This document shows positions 35,399-46,874 of a DNA stretch of 64,000 nucleotides, one piece after another (the stretch's first letter is position 1; the number at the start of each line of letters is the position of its first letter). Made by a program: the position numbers and the translations under genes. Origin of the DNA: Pyricularia pennisetigena (taxonomy: Eukaryota; Ascomycota; Sordariomycetes; Magnaporthales; Pyriculariaceae); contig NC_043744.1 of assembly GCF_004337985.1 (NCBI RefSeq), positions 1,180,730 through 1,244,729 of the forward strand, read 5' to 3'. Under the pieces are notes generated by a model, which was not told where the DNA came from, searched no databases, and worked only from the letters and a program-made list of their open reading frames with translations.

Positions 35399-37482
35399 TC
35401 AGTTGTCGTCTCGGCCTTTTTTCTGTTCCTCAACAACATCCGCTGCTTTTCCCTCGGCATCTTTGACCGCAGTACCATCATCACAGCTATCCTTTTCCTT
35501 GTTGGCATCATCAGCACCGTCCTTCTTGGTATCCGACTGCTTCCTCGAGAAGAGCCCAAAGCCGGGCCTGGGCATGGACGGCATGGAAGGCAGATTCGGC
35601 ATGTTCTCCATCGAGGGCATCGCCGGCATGGTGGGCAGCTTGGCGGACCAGGCCGTGTTGTAGTACGACTTGAGCCCCGTCCCGGCCTGCTCGGCCACCC
35701 CGAACAGGTGCCGGAGGTACGTCTGGCGGTCCTTTTCGTTGGGCATCTCGGCCTGGCCATCCTCGGTGCTGCTTCGATCATCGGGCAGAGGTACGAGCGA
35801 CGCAGCGGCTGCGATGTCGATGGGGGACTCGTCCGGGAGCCCCCCGTCGTCCGAGCCGCTATCGGGGTCGCCTTCCGCCTTGCGCTTTTCGCCACGGGCA
35901 GCCTCCGAGGACTCGCTGGCGGGCTTTTCCGTGGCGGCAGCGACGGCTTCGATGTCGTCCCCGACGGCGATGCCCTCGTCCGTGGCGGTGATCTTGTCCT
36001 CCTCCCTGCTCTCGTCCTCCTCGTCAGGCCCGACCTGGGCAAACTTGGGGTCGTCAAAGAGCTCCTCGTCGCTGGCGAACCAGCCCAGCACGGTCTGAGC
36101 CGCCTCCTCCGTCATTTCGTCGTAGCCCTTGTTCTTCTCCGGCTGGAACATGGTCATGTGGGCGTCCACCTCGTCCACGGCGCCCTCGACGACGCGCCGG
36201 CCAAACAGACGAGCCTCGGCCGCCTCCTGACCCGGGACGGCGCAAAACGTCCGCTCCGGCACAAAGTACCCGCCGCTCCAGTACCCGTTCTCCCCGAGGC
36301 TGGCGTAGACGTCGCGGACGCCGACCCCCTTGAGCGCGGCGAGGCGAGCCAGCCGCCGCTCCAGCTCGCGGGGTTTGAGCAGGGCGCCGACAAAGGTAAA
36401 GTGCTCGGCCAGCCACTGGTACGAGCGGCCGACGTTGCCGCGGTTGATGTAGGCGAGCCCCTGGCCGAGGGTGGTGAGGCCGCGCTGGTACGACTCGGCG
36501 ATGGTGCTCCGGTCCAGGTCCCGCACGCTCCTCAGCCCGGCGGCGATCTCCTTCCTGTGCACGTAGGCCGCGACGCCACCGGCGGCGATGGCGCCGACCG
36601 TCCCCGTCCGCACGGCCATCAGCTGCCACGCCTTCCAGCCGACGGTGGAGCGGCGGACGGCGCGGGCGGTGCCGGTGCGGGAGATGGAGCTGGCGGCCTT
36701 GGTGGCGCGCTGCATGGCCAGCTTCGAGAGGCCGGCGGGCGCGGCGGCCAGGGCCGTCATGACGTTGAAGACGGACGAGACCTTGTTGTAGTTGCTAAAC
36801 GCGCCGTATACAAACATTGAGCGGGCGAGGCCGTTGTATGGCGTGTCGAAGGCGAGCACGCCCTGGACCAGAGGAAAGAGTGGAGGTTTGGTGTCGGCGG
36901 CCTCGCCTTCGGCTGTTGTCGTCTCGGCGTTGCGTCGTTCATCCAGGGCTAGGAAGAGGGCGTCAGAGGCTACAAAGCCTCTGCCTTGCGATGATTGTAC
37001 TTTGGGTTAGTGGAAACATGAAAGAACCACAGAAAAGGCAAAACAAAAATAATAAAAAAAATAAAATAAACGAACCCCATGGAATGAGATACCAATACGA
37101 CGCCAACGTCGCGATCACCCGGCGGCCAGGGTTTCTCGCTGCGCTCCTTGCGCAGTTCGACGACGCGCTCCTTGAGCCATTCTAGAAATGCCTCGGCGCA
37201 CCGTGCCAGTTCGCCCTTCGTCTCGTACTTTGGGTACACGACGGCCTGAACATTATCGCCCTCGGGGAGGGCCTTGGACACGGCAGCTTTCAGGTCTTCT
37301 GGGAATTTTTGAAACGTATTGTCGTTCCCCTTTGACGGCCCCGAGATGATTGGTAGGGTTAGTCAGGGGGTTCGCTGTGTTCGAATGGCGGGGCATTTTG
37401 GGCCTGGGCTTCAGTGGTTCCAACTCACTCACTCACTCACCTTGAAGCCGTGGATGAAACAGAGGAGTAAAGTCCTGGGCAT
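35399..37482 (-). CDS. DUF676-type alpha/beta-hydrolase (putative lipase), 625 aa
   Basis: Three exons: 37482-37441, 37329-37076 and 36980-35399. The fold starts with LLLCFIHGFKG (oxyanion strand and HG loop) split by the first intron. The nucleophile elbow is VSHSMGG (Ser about 97, G-x-S-x-G type, split by the second intron), followed by VASDALFLALDERR and GVLAFDTPYNGLARSMF, the characteristic DUF676/serine-esterase strand. These features predict an intracellular serine hydrolase acting on lipids or acyl-proteins. After residue 250 come positively charged helices and a short helix MAVRTGTVGAIAAGGVAAYV that could touch membranes. A long acidic, disordered C-terminus rich in Glu, Asp and Lys has several Met-Pro repeats (TMPAMPSMENMPNLPSMPSM). 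The first donor sits in a tandem GTGA repeat. Confidence 0.85.
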
Positions 37483-38445
37483 TTTGAGTCGGTGCGCGAT
37501 GGCGCCTCTTAGGATTTTGTTGTGCTGATTTATGTAATACTGTGCATAAATATACTATTTTTTTTTTCCTTTTCTTTTTTCTTTTTCTTTGCTCTCTTGT
37601 TTTCAAATTCTAGGTCTGGAGTAATATGTCTCCTTCGAGCGCGTGGTCCTGTTGCTCATGACATCTAGAAATTTTGTTCAATGGGAAAATGGAGAATTAG
37701 CAGGTTCGCGATGGGAAGCAGGAAGCCGAGGTATGGGCTATTTTTGTCGGGGGCGCGTGCAACGTGGGTCATATACACATACAAACCCAGTCAGTCGCAT
37801 TTCTACTTCGTCCCATCATTGCTGGTCGCCGCCTCTGTTCACGCAACGCCATCAAATCCTCCTGCCAAAACTGCAGCTACATCCGTGGTTCGAGGCATTG
37901 GTACCGATGGATGGATGTGTGGCGCTATGAGGGTGTGGCGCGCTTGGGCAAATCGAATTGAGGCAACTTGACCTGGACGGGATGACGACATGATCTGTAA
38001 ATTTGCCAAGGTCAAGGAGGCCTACTGACCTCTCGCTCTCCGTCGCTAGTCTGCAAAGGTGAATGCCAAGATTGCCTGAGGTGTACCGCATCTAATTCAC
38101 AATGTGGATGCAAACAAAAAATACAAGCCCAATCAACAGGATTGCAATGCAGATTTGTGTCTTTCGCCATTTGATGTATTGAACTTGTCGCATCGGACTG
38201 GTGTTCCCGGCCTTGGTGGGATGGTGCGGGTCCCAAAAATCACGGTTTACCAACGTGTTACTATTACAATGCCAAATTGCCTTATTCGGAATGAAGACGG
38301 GTATGTCTGCGTCCAGTCTCGCTCCGGTTCAAATAAAACCAAAACCAGCCAGCTCGACTGTATTGTGGATGTGAATAATAGCAGGTTTTAAAAGTAGTTT
38401 GTTTCTTCATATAGATATTCTTGCCTGGATCAAGACATCACCCAT
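37483..38445. other. Intergenic region, no supported gene
   Basis: About 1 kb carrying the promoter of the lipase gene (T-rich tract at 37557-37600) and the 3' flank of the CsbD-like gene. No coding content is supported. Confidence 0.55.
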
Positions 38446-38850
38446 CTACTCCTTCTTCGCACTTGCTGTTCCCTCCTGTTGCATCCCCTCACACCCAACA
38501 GCCTTGCCCGCCAGCTCCTCGACCTTGCCGTAGCCCTGGGCACTAGCATCCCTCTTCTCACTGGCCACCTTCATCGTGTGTACGGCGTGTGCCTTGTCTT
38601 GTTCCCCAGATGCCGTCCATGCCTGTGAGCCCGTTACGCTACCGATGGCGCTCTGTGGGTAGGACCAAATACTGTTAGCGCATCATGGAACACAACACAG
38701 TGGGATAGGAGCATGACCATTTATTTCCGAGTTGGAGGGACGAGAATTGCATACCTCTGCTACACCCTTGATGTACTCGGCGTGTCCTGCAACGAGGCCG
38801 GGCTCCTGGTTTTGCGACTCAGTGGTCTGGTTGTTGTTGGTGCTGGACAT
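38446..38850 (-). CDS. CsbD-like / Hmp1-type cruciform DNA-binding small protein, 100 aa
   Basis: Two exons, 38850-38755 and 38652-38446 (GTATGC donor, CAG acceptor), encode a 100-residue hydrophilic protein. The order LVAGHAEYIKGVAE, then SAIGSVTGSQAWTASGEQDKAHA, then KRDASAQGYGKVEELAGKAVGCEGM, is the hallmark of fungal CsbD-domain proteins annotated as 'mismatched base pair and cruciform DNA recognition protein' (Hmp1 of Ustilago). Members are abundant, stress-induced small proteins. The repeated GxxxGxxxE pattern forms amphipathic helices. DNA binding is known only for Hmp1; for this protein it is inference. It is probably nuclear or cytosolic, with no signal peptide. Confidence 0.88.
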
Positions 38851-41415
38851 GGCTGCTGGGTTTTGTTCTGCGTCTTTCGGAAGGAGGGAGGATAACGGAT
38901 TATTGGGTTCGCTGATATTTTGGAATGTTTGCTTGATCACGAAACTGTTTGGATTGAGCTGCGGTATCGAATGGGAAAATTACTTCGGCCTCGAAGCCCA
39001 TATGTAGAAGTCTCTCTGTTGCTCGTCGAGGGCTACCCTTAGACATAATGGATGATCGATGACGTATGTGACGTCACGACGCTGACTGTACACTAAGCCA
39101 GCCAAATCGCACAAGCAACGACGCACCGCAGGTTGACAGCGACACCAACGCGTCTGCTCCCAACAAACGCGAGAACAGAAAATAAAATCATGCGTTTGCC
39201 TGAATGATTCGGGCAGGGTGCGCAGCCTGCGCAACCCAGGTTGGTTGATGTTCGGAATTAGTGCTGGCAAGTCCAATCATTCCATCTCCAAGGATTGAAC
39301 CCAGGTAAGTAGCAGGTGATAATTATTCTTTAAGCTAGTGCGCTACACGATCCCAAGGCGCTTGTTCATAGTACATTGTTAGCTTGTGATAATTGTTGAC
39401 TGACTGACAGTGTCAGCCACAAGCAAGATCAAGTGTGGCACTGATTGTACTGATTACACCAATATGCGGGAAAAAAAAAAAAAAAAAAAAAACATGCATT
39501 ATATCCCCACAGTGATATTCTCCTATCGTATTGAATGAATTCTCTTCATTGTTAAATGCTTTAAAAATCAGATTGTTCGCTAATAAAAAGTTGAGTGATC
39601 CGAGTGCGCAGCGGTTGGTCAAGCAAAAGATGTGCGTTTAAATCTTCACCGACCGTCACTGCCCCCAGCGCAATTTTCCCCCAGGTTTTCATATCACGTG
39701 AGTGAAATTGCTAGTGGAGTTACCAGGGAACTCCGCTGGGCGCTGCAACGCTGCGTCTTTTTTTCTTGGTACCAACACAAGTCAATTTCAGGCATCCTAG
39801 GCGTCCAAGTCTTCAACTCATCTTTCTCCAAACCACAACCGAACCCATGCTTTGTTAACAACAACGGAAGGATTTTTTATGGCAACTTGGCTGAATTATC
39901 ACGATACCGTGAGTATGCAACTTCTAGTCGAGTTCCTTCTAATAACATAAACGACTATCGCATCCATCGCAGTCGAGCATCATTCAGCTAGCTTCACCAA
40001 CATTGACCTCTAGCAATGGTTACATTCTGAACACACTAGCAAATGCGTGTGCGCTTCGCTCCGAGGTCCCGACGCTCGCTTACACCGGCAACCATCCCCG
40101 CCGCTTGCGGACCCTCTTAATTGTGATAGGGATGTTGCAAAATGCCAGCTTCTGTTGGTGATGGGAGCAACGCTTGTCGTACCTCGTACTTGATCCCGGT
40201 ACCATCGATTAAACCCTATGGAGAATCCAAGACAGCCCAGCGCAACATGCGATAACTGGGACCGACCTGCTTGGTCTTTCCTATGGCAAGTAAAAAAAAA
40301 AAAAAAAACTCTGCATTCAACATTTCCCGCTAGCTGTTAGGGGCGGACAGAGATGCCGGCCGGTTGCAAACAATCTATACCCGTTGGCTAGACCGGAACA
40401 TGTACAAACAAAACAAGACTGCATGATCGCAAACAAACAACCTCTGATGCCGCCGCATGAGGGCGGTTTTGTTCAAGTTTGATTCAACGCAATCCAAATT
40501 CCGACGAGCAAGTTTCCCAATTGGGGTTGCCCCATCAATTTTCATTTTTTTTTTTTTTAAAAAAAAAATCTTTTTGCTTTTGTATTCGAGACCACCCAGC
40601 GCTTGATTGCCGTCCGAATTGCCATACCATCGACATCTTCGTAACCGGGTTTCTCAGCCTGCAGAGCCTTGCGCTGATTGGGTGGGTGCGAGTGCACATC
40701 CAGCCAAGTCGCCGCCGACCTGTGTGATACCACATTGCCGGGTCGGCTTAGCAAACCGCCAACTTGACGGTAGCTAACTCCACACTGGTGATTTGACGGA
40801 GCAAACACGCACCCTGTTTTCTTTGTTTTTGTTTTTTTTTCCCTCCTCTCCCTGCGCGGTGCTTCGCTCCCCTTAAACCCGAGTTCTTGCAACTCCCTTC
40901 GGTCTGGCATGACTTCAACGATTGACAAGACGTCAGTCCGTGTTTGCAGCATTGGCAAACGCAGAGAAGAATGCCACCCAGCCAAGAGTACGTGTCTTTG
41001 GTTTTGCCCCCCTGCTATGGGAGATCGACATCCATCTTTCGATAAGATGGCTAGAATCCCGCCCTTCCGCTTGCCTTTGATCCGGATGATCTCCCATGAT
41101 TTCTTTTTCGCTCCGCATATCCACACGTCAGTCGCTCAACATTCTTTTTACTCTTAAGTGTGGCCTGTCACAAAACTCTTTTCTGGCTTGTTTCCAGCCA
41201 ACATTACATCTTATCTATACCTAGCCGTGCCACCTCCCACAGAACTGTCCTTCCTCCAAAACCCTCTTTACAACTCGTCGTTTTTTCACACCGGCAAGCA
41301 GCTAGACGAGTTCTGGGGAATCCGTATGATCAAAGCCCATTGAACCAACATCCCACACCGTGCCCATTCTTTGGGCAGCGGCAGGTGGTCCTAGTCGAGA
41401 CGCACCAGCCGCATC
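38851..41415. other. Intergenic region with degenerate tRNA-like words
   Basis: About 2.5 kb without a supported gene. Poly-A runs occur at 39470-39491, 40290-40306 and 40549-40568. Two short sequences (minus strand near 39285-39360, plus strand near 39592-39660) contain box-B-like words (GGTTCAATCC and GTTTAAATC) but do not fold into a proper cloverleaf, so they are not called as tRNA. Confidence 0.5.
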
Positions 41416-42796
41416 ATGGCCCCAATACCGCTACTCCCTGCTTGGGAACCAGTAGAGGAAGCAGGCCTCGCCAAGGCCATCATCTACGTCTCCATCTCAG
41501 TATCATTGACGGCCATCATAGTTGTCGGCCTCAGGCTATGGACGAGAATAAAAGCAAAATGTATCGGCATCGAGGACTGGCTCATTTCGGCAGCGCTGCT
41601 TGTCGGCCTCATCCACCAGGGCTTGGCGTCGAACGGAGTACATTCGGGTCTGGGTGTCTATGATGATCGCATGCCGAGTCGAGCTGTATACCTGCGTGGT
41701 CGCAAGATTGTATTTGTCTGGCACTTCATCTACATCGTCGCCTGGATACTCGTCAAGCTTAGCGTCTGTGCAGCAGTCCTGCGCATCACCTCCCATCAAC
41801 GACGGAGGTATATCATCTTTGTCACCATGGCACTCAGCTCAACTACAGGCGTCGCCTTTATCATCGGCCTGCTCGCTCAGTGCTCACCGCTTGACTCTCT
41901 GTGGAGTCCAGACATGTCAGAGGCGGCCGAGTCCCGCCGGAGGGGGGCTGGTCGAATTGTTGCGGCGGTCTTCTACCTCGTTTCGGCTGTCAACATCATC
42001 TCTGACCTGGTAATCGCCTTGTTCTCCATCTTCATACTCAGGCACGTGCGTATGAAGAGGTACATGAAGGTTTCCGTCGGCGCAGCCCTTTCTCTAGGAG
42101 TCTTGTAAGGGTCACATTCTCGCGTCTGGCTGTTGGGATATCGTCGTATGCTAACACAGTCACCCTTCTGGCTAGGGCATCTGTCGCGACAATTGTCAGG
42201 CTTCCGTATATATCCACCTACTACACTGTGGAAAACTATTTGCGTGAGTCACGCGTCCTACCAAGGCAATCGCAGGGACATGCCGAGCTAACAAAAGGAA
42301 AAAAAAAAAAAAAAAAAAAAAAACTCAAGATTCCATGGGATACATCGTCCTCTGGTCAACCGTTGAATCAGGCGTCTCCATAATAGCCGCCTCGCTGCCC
42401 ATGCTCTTCAAACTGGCCAGCAGCGCAACATCCCTGATCCTGCAAGAAAACGGTGTCCAGGTGCCGGCAAGGCAACAAAATCACGATCGCTTCACCTCCA
42501 GTCGCGGGCCCGCGCAAGCGGCAGATCTCATCACCATCGGTCGCATCAGGTCGAAACGCGGCCCCGCATACGACAGCTACCTCAGCTTTACAATCGTGGA
42601 GACGGACGATCTCCGACCACCTGACAGGGCTGCGCTGCGGAGAAGCGACGGGAGCTTGCGATCGTCCTTTGAGACGGGGACCTCCACCGTCAATCCGTCC
42701 TCGGCCAGGTCGAGCAGTGCCCTATGCGAGGAACCTGGTGTTCAGATGGCGGCGCCTGGTCAGGGTCTAATTCGGCCCGCGTCTACCCGAATCTAA
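41416..42796 (+). CDS. PTH11/rhodopsin-domain fungal integral membrane protein, 407 aa
   Basis: Second member of the fungal rhodopsin-domain family in this window. Three exons: 41416-42104, 42176-42243 and 42330-42796; phases give 407 codons. Helix 1 is AIIYVSISVSLTAIIVVGLRLW, followed by the family loop GIEDWLISAALLVG. Later helices are FVWHFIYIVAWILVKLSVCAAVLRI, TTGVAFIIGLLAQCSPLDSLW (the C-x-P-x-x-xxW pattern is typical), AVFYLVSAVNIISDLVIAL, and a final pair including SVATIVRLPYI and WSTVESGVSIIAASLPML. The last 110 residues are a polar, Arg/Ser-rich cytoplasmic tail. Such proteins are thought to sense surface or nutrient cues in plant-associated fungi; the specific role is unknown. Confidence 0.85.
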
Positions 42797-44946
42797 ATAT
42801 TTTGCTTTTTTTTCTTAACTATCGAATACGTAGACGTCATTAATTGGCATGGGTCAATACGATGTCGAACATTGTCTCTCTTTTTCTTTTCTTTTATTTT
42901 GTGTCCCAACATCTTGATACCCGATACCCCTTTCTTGAGATATGGGCTCTAAAGGACGTCCAATTTCAAAGTACACTTTCTTGTATCATTTTCCTTTATT
43001 CTTCTAATCGCAGATTATTTTCTTCCTCGGCGACCTTGCCGAACTGGCAATGCCCTACCTTGTCTTTCCCAACATGTTATCCCAATTGGACTTTCTTTTG
43101 TTCGTCGTTTCCCAGCCATAACCACCAGGAGACGTTTGCTTTTGTTCCGCCATTTGTGTGTTGTCTATCTACGGCATCCTAATTCCGTCCACCCGGTATA
43201 CGCTGCAATACGTGAGCCTAGACCTAGAACTAGACCAGCGCACACGCGCCGCGTCAAGCATCAGGAAAAGAAATACAAGAAACAAAAAGAAATAAACAAA
43301 ACCAAAAAGTTGTCTTTGGGGCATGAACAGAATTGTGACATCGTGTCACCCGTATTCAGTTCTTGGCTCAGAAGATACGCGCGCTAATGCCGTAGTCCTG
43401 AACATCTGTGTGTAACAAAGACTTTTTCAAGCCATTACATTATGCAATCATCTTGATTTGTTTTCCTCTCTTTCTTTCCAGATTGTACATTGTTGTCCAT
43501 TTTGTTATCTTCCTAGACACGTCACAGCAGTTGACAATCCCAGAGTCGGGTTTCCTCTCACATCCCTTAGGCTCCTCCCGATGATAAAGCTCAGGAAACT
43601 CTTCTCAACCTGGAGGCGGTGTAGTCAATATCCCGGATGCCGAATTCGAGTGCCTTGCCTGCGCTTGGCTAGGAGGAGACAAGATATGGGACGGTTTCTG
43701 AACCACGAGAGGCCCGAAGAATAGATGTTTTCACCTCTTGAAAGATTACAGGTTCATGCTCAGAATGGCTGCTCGGTCCAACGAATGTCTGTCTTGCGTC
43801 CCTGTGCTCTTAAAGAAACAATCCCAAACCACTTTGGAAAGCTCGACATCTTGCTGTCGGTTCAAAGAGGTGCATAATGGCACTTTCAAGTGGTTGAGAG
43901 ACAAGGTGCAGTCCAAGAAGGATTTGTGTACTCGTTTTGATCTTGTTGTATGTCAAAACAAGACAACTGAAAAAAATAAACCCAGTTCAGGATGTTGACT
44001 CAGTACCGGTAAACCTTTCAGAAACAACATGATCTATTTTTAGAGAACCAGCCCGTCGGTTACTCGAATAATGCCTTTCACTAGGCTACTACCCATCATG
44101 AATGGCGCGCCCAAAGAGACGAGGTCACAATTTACAGCGATTACACTCGTGGATCTGAAATTGAGTCTAGTTGTGTGACTCGGAAGCTCACTATTCTTGA
44201 TCGCTGTCATGCTGAAGAGCTAACCTTGACCGGTGTTCACAGGTCGATAATACAGAGGAAGCCGCCCCTCTGCGACGAAGACCTAGAAATAAAGGTAACA
44301 AAAAAAGACCCATTCTGCTTAAGCTTAATGACTCCCCATTTTCGAACGAGTACTACGCAGTTGGGTAAAAAGTAAATGGAGTGATGGCATTCCATGCATG
44401 TTAAAGTTGCGATTACTACTTTTTACAAAACAATACGGATAATCCCCGTCATTTTGGCTCATGTATACTCGGATTATTAGTGTGAAAGTGAAAGCTTAAT
44501 AAAGGCAAACTGATGCATATGGTCGGCAGTATTGTCTTCTGGTTACTTCATTAATGTGCTTTGTGAGTGGTCGTATTTGTGTTCGATTCTAGGTACATGC
44601 TATAGGAAACGCTGGGTAGGATATAAAAATAGTTTGCCAAGTTACAACCAACTTCCTTGTTTATAGATACTGGTGAATGACCCGTTACCAAGCTCTACAC
44701 CGGTAATAATCACCCGCAGCATTAGGCGCAAACCTATAAAAAGCACAATAGTGGAGCTCCTAAATTTAACAAACAAGATGCCATATTAAAACTCTCTTGA
44801 ATTCATTTTTGCAACCGGTTGAATATCCTTTTATTTATCTATCGCCCTGTTGTTATATTGTCCTCTTCTTTATACTACAGCTTCATGTCGTGTCGAAACA
44901 CTTTGCTGTAAAAACTTCAAACATACATATTATCCTTACCGAACAC
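42797..44946. other. Intergenic region, no supported gene
   Basis: About 2.1 kb with moderate AT content. Several 60-110-codon frames occur on the plus strand, but none has a signal peptide, domain or coding bias. The last 300 bp become AT-rich and contain the promoter of the enterotoxin-like gene. Confidence 0.55.
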
Positions 44947-45435
44947 ATGGCTTGCTTTTCGCTGGTTCTCCCTTATATTGTCCTGTCGCTCATAGCACAT
45001 AGCTTGGCCGACATGCCACACAGGCTTTACCTGAGTGATTCTCGCAGTGACCCCGATGTCCGGACACAAGACGGATTTTTTTGTGGGCATCACAGACCCA
45101 GAGGTCTGCATTACCGCAAACATGAGGTTTTCACCGGAATCCCGTACGTGTCAGCATCGGGAAATAGAGACGTCGCCATAAAATACGCAAAAACAACCGT
45201 GCTCGGGTTTCAACTATATTACGTTTACCATATCCGCACCAAGGGCCTTACACCAGGCGTCGTTCAGAGCATCGCGGCCAAGTACGAAGAGAAAGGCCTC
45301 ACATATCCTTATCCTGATGAGGATGAGTATGCGGTAACAGGATGTGTGCCTTGGAAGCAAGTCAAAGGAATAACCTGCGCCTATCCAGGATTTCTACCGG
45401 CGTACAGCCCCAAATGGACGTTGTGCTTCTCATAA
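44947..45435 (+). CDS. Secreted enterotoxin-A-like ADP-ribosyltransferase domain protein, 162 aa
   Basis: Single exon. The ATG at 44947 is chosen because it starts a clear signal peptide (hydrophobic LVLPYIVLSLIAHSLA, cleavage near residue 21). The mature part resembles the enzymatic A1 domain of heat-labile enterotoxin/cholera-toxin-type mono-ADP-ribosyltransferases, a family expanded in insect- and plant-associated ascomycetes. Visible elements are RLYLSDSRSD at the N-terminus, a GIPYVSASGNRDVA strand (Ser of the S-x-S motif), and DEDEYAV, which supplies the E-x-E active-site pair. The position where the family has its NAD-binding Arg (third residue of the RLYLSDS segment's Y-x pair) is Leu here, so activity is doubtful. 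No A2 linker or B subunit is encoded. It ends in CFS after two late cysteines, one of which could form the family disulfide. Confidence 0.8.
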   Translation: MACFSLVLPYIVLSLIAHSLADMPHRLYLSDSRSDPDVRTQDGFFCGHHRPRGLHYRKHEVFTGIPYVSASGNRDVAIKYAKTTVLGFQLYYVYHIRTKGLTPGVVQSIAAKYEEKGLTYPYPDEDEYAVTGCVPWKQVKGITCAYPGFLPAYSPKWTLCFS

Positions 45436-46072
45436 ACGAAGGCATGGGGGCAGGTAATATACAGCCATTTTCGAGTTGGCATTTAGTCTTTATACTGTAG
45501 AGTTGATGCCCAAACGAAGAATAGATAAAATACATCACCAAGTCCAAGCAGCAAATCAGGGCCCGAGCTGGGAGATAAACGCTTGTGTCAGAAACTTTTA
45601 GTTCGCACAAGTAGACGCCGTCAAGCAGGGATCCAACACTTGGAAAATACGTGGTGCCCGGGCTATAATACATTGTCTAAATAAAACGGCATAATAAAAC
45701 CCATACGTGTGTCACGAGCTAGAACTAGCCAATAGTTACTTCCAATCACACATCAATTGTCAGACCCCTCCTGAAAGGGGGAGATACCTTTTCCAGTCCT
45801 TGCATTCTCTTGTTCACAACTCCAGGGCAAAACCACGCTTTCAATACATTCAAACTCGACATCAAATTGAAAAAAAGAAGCAATAACCTGATGTCCTCTA
45901 ATTTTTAAGCAGAGGAATAGGTCAAGAAGGTGACTGATTGATGCGTTGGTAGCTTGAGGACGTCCTTTGTCTGTCAGCCGCTCCAGATCTTTTTGGAACT
46001 ATTTACATGAAAGATTGCCCAGACCACATGGTAGCTGTCGTCTGCTCAACAACGTTTGAATCAACTTTTTCA
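45436..46072. other. Intergenic region, no supported gene
   Basis: The 3' flanks of two convergent genes, mildly AT-rich, with no coding content that I can support. Confidence 0.55.
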
Positions 46073-46874
46073 TCAGCAGGGGATGTGGGTAGGGCTCTCA
46101 GGGGGGTCGACGATGTAATCATCATAGTGGACCAGGTTGCGAGCATGGGGCCTCAACTGCGGCGCACCCGAGGCGTCCTTGGTAACGGTAAAACGCGTAG
46201 AATAGCTATAAAGTGACACAAGACGCTGCGTGTTAGTTTCGCATTCGCAACAAGCTCGGTCCTTCCCTCTCCCTACATCCGCCCTGGTGACAAAACACCA
46301 AAACAGAGCCGGGATAATGCGTCTAGTGAGCAATACAGGAACGGGACTTTAGACTTACTAAGCCTTGGTGCACCTGCCGCCGTTGAAACGGGTCTCGATA
46401 ACTCCCAAAACGTCGTAGACCTTATAGTTTGGTGTCTGCGAGTAAACAGTGGTGACATTGGGCAAGTGATTCCATTGTTTGTAACCCGCAGGCGGGAGGA
46501 GCTGCTCTTTGAGCCGGACGATAGCCGCGGGACCCGTTGCAACGTGGCCTAGCACCGTAAGCTTGCCCTGGGGAGTGAAGAAGTTTGTGAAGCTGTCGGT
46601 AGCTTTAGGGTCTTCGGCGGTGGCGTAAAGCCTAAAAACAGGTTGGTTATCAGGTACATGAATGGCAATATGGAGGGGGAGAATTGAGAGCCCAAGAAGA
46701 CAAAGAAGGGCAATAATGCTGTATATCTTTTCGGGCCTAGGGTGGTTGGACTAACTCTCTCAAATAATTCCCGAAAGCAGGCTCGACGTTGGAGGCAGGG
46801 TCGTAGCGTGTCATCTGTACCCCCATCGCGACGCCTAGCAAAGGCAAAGTAGCCACAACTTCTTGGATCCTCAT
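46073..46874 (-). CDS. SnoaL/NTF2-like protein, 174 aa
   Basis: Three exons: 46874-46756, 46631-46359 and 46205-46073. Donors are GTTAGT and GTAAGT, and phases give 174 codons plus stop. The core has a helix AFGNYLRELYATAEDPKATDSF, then FFTPQGKLTVLGHVATGPAAIVRLKEQLLPP, a layout (acidic loop, short strand, helix) typical of SnoaL-like domains. It continues with NHLPNVTTVY and strand VLGVIETRFNGGRC, and ends with ARNLVHYDDYIVDP. The N-terminal 20 residues (VVATLPLLGVAMGV) are hydrophobic and might be a signal peptide, giving a secreted protein, but the charge pattern is weak. Enzymatic role is unknown. It sits at the edge of the AT-rich island. Confidence 0.75.

Noticed and set aside
35216..36820. 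534-codon plus-strand frame
   Set aside because: Antisense to the DUF676 lipase gene, whose splice sites and motifs are convincing.
39285..39660. Two tRNA-like sequences with box-B-like words
   Set aside because: Acceptor and T stems do not pair properly and no plausible anticodon arm was found; at most degenerate tRNA-derived DNA.
44797..44946. Upstream extension of the enterotoxin-like frame
   Set aside because: The extension would place the signal peptide in the interior; the ATG at 44947 starts exactly at the signal peptide.
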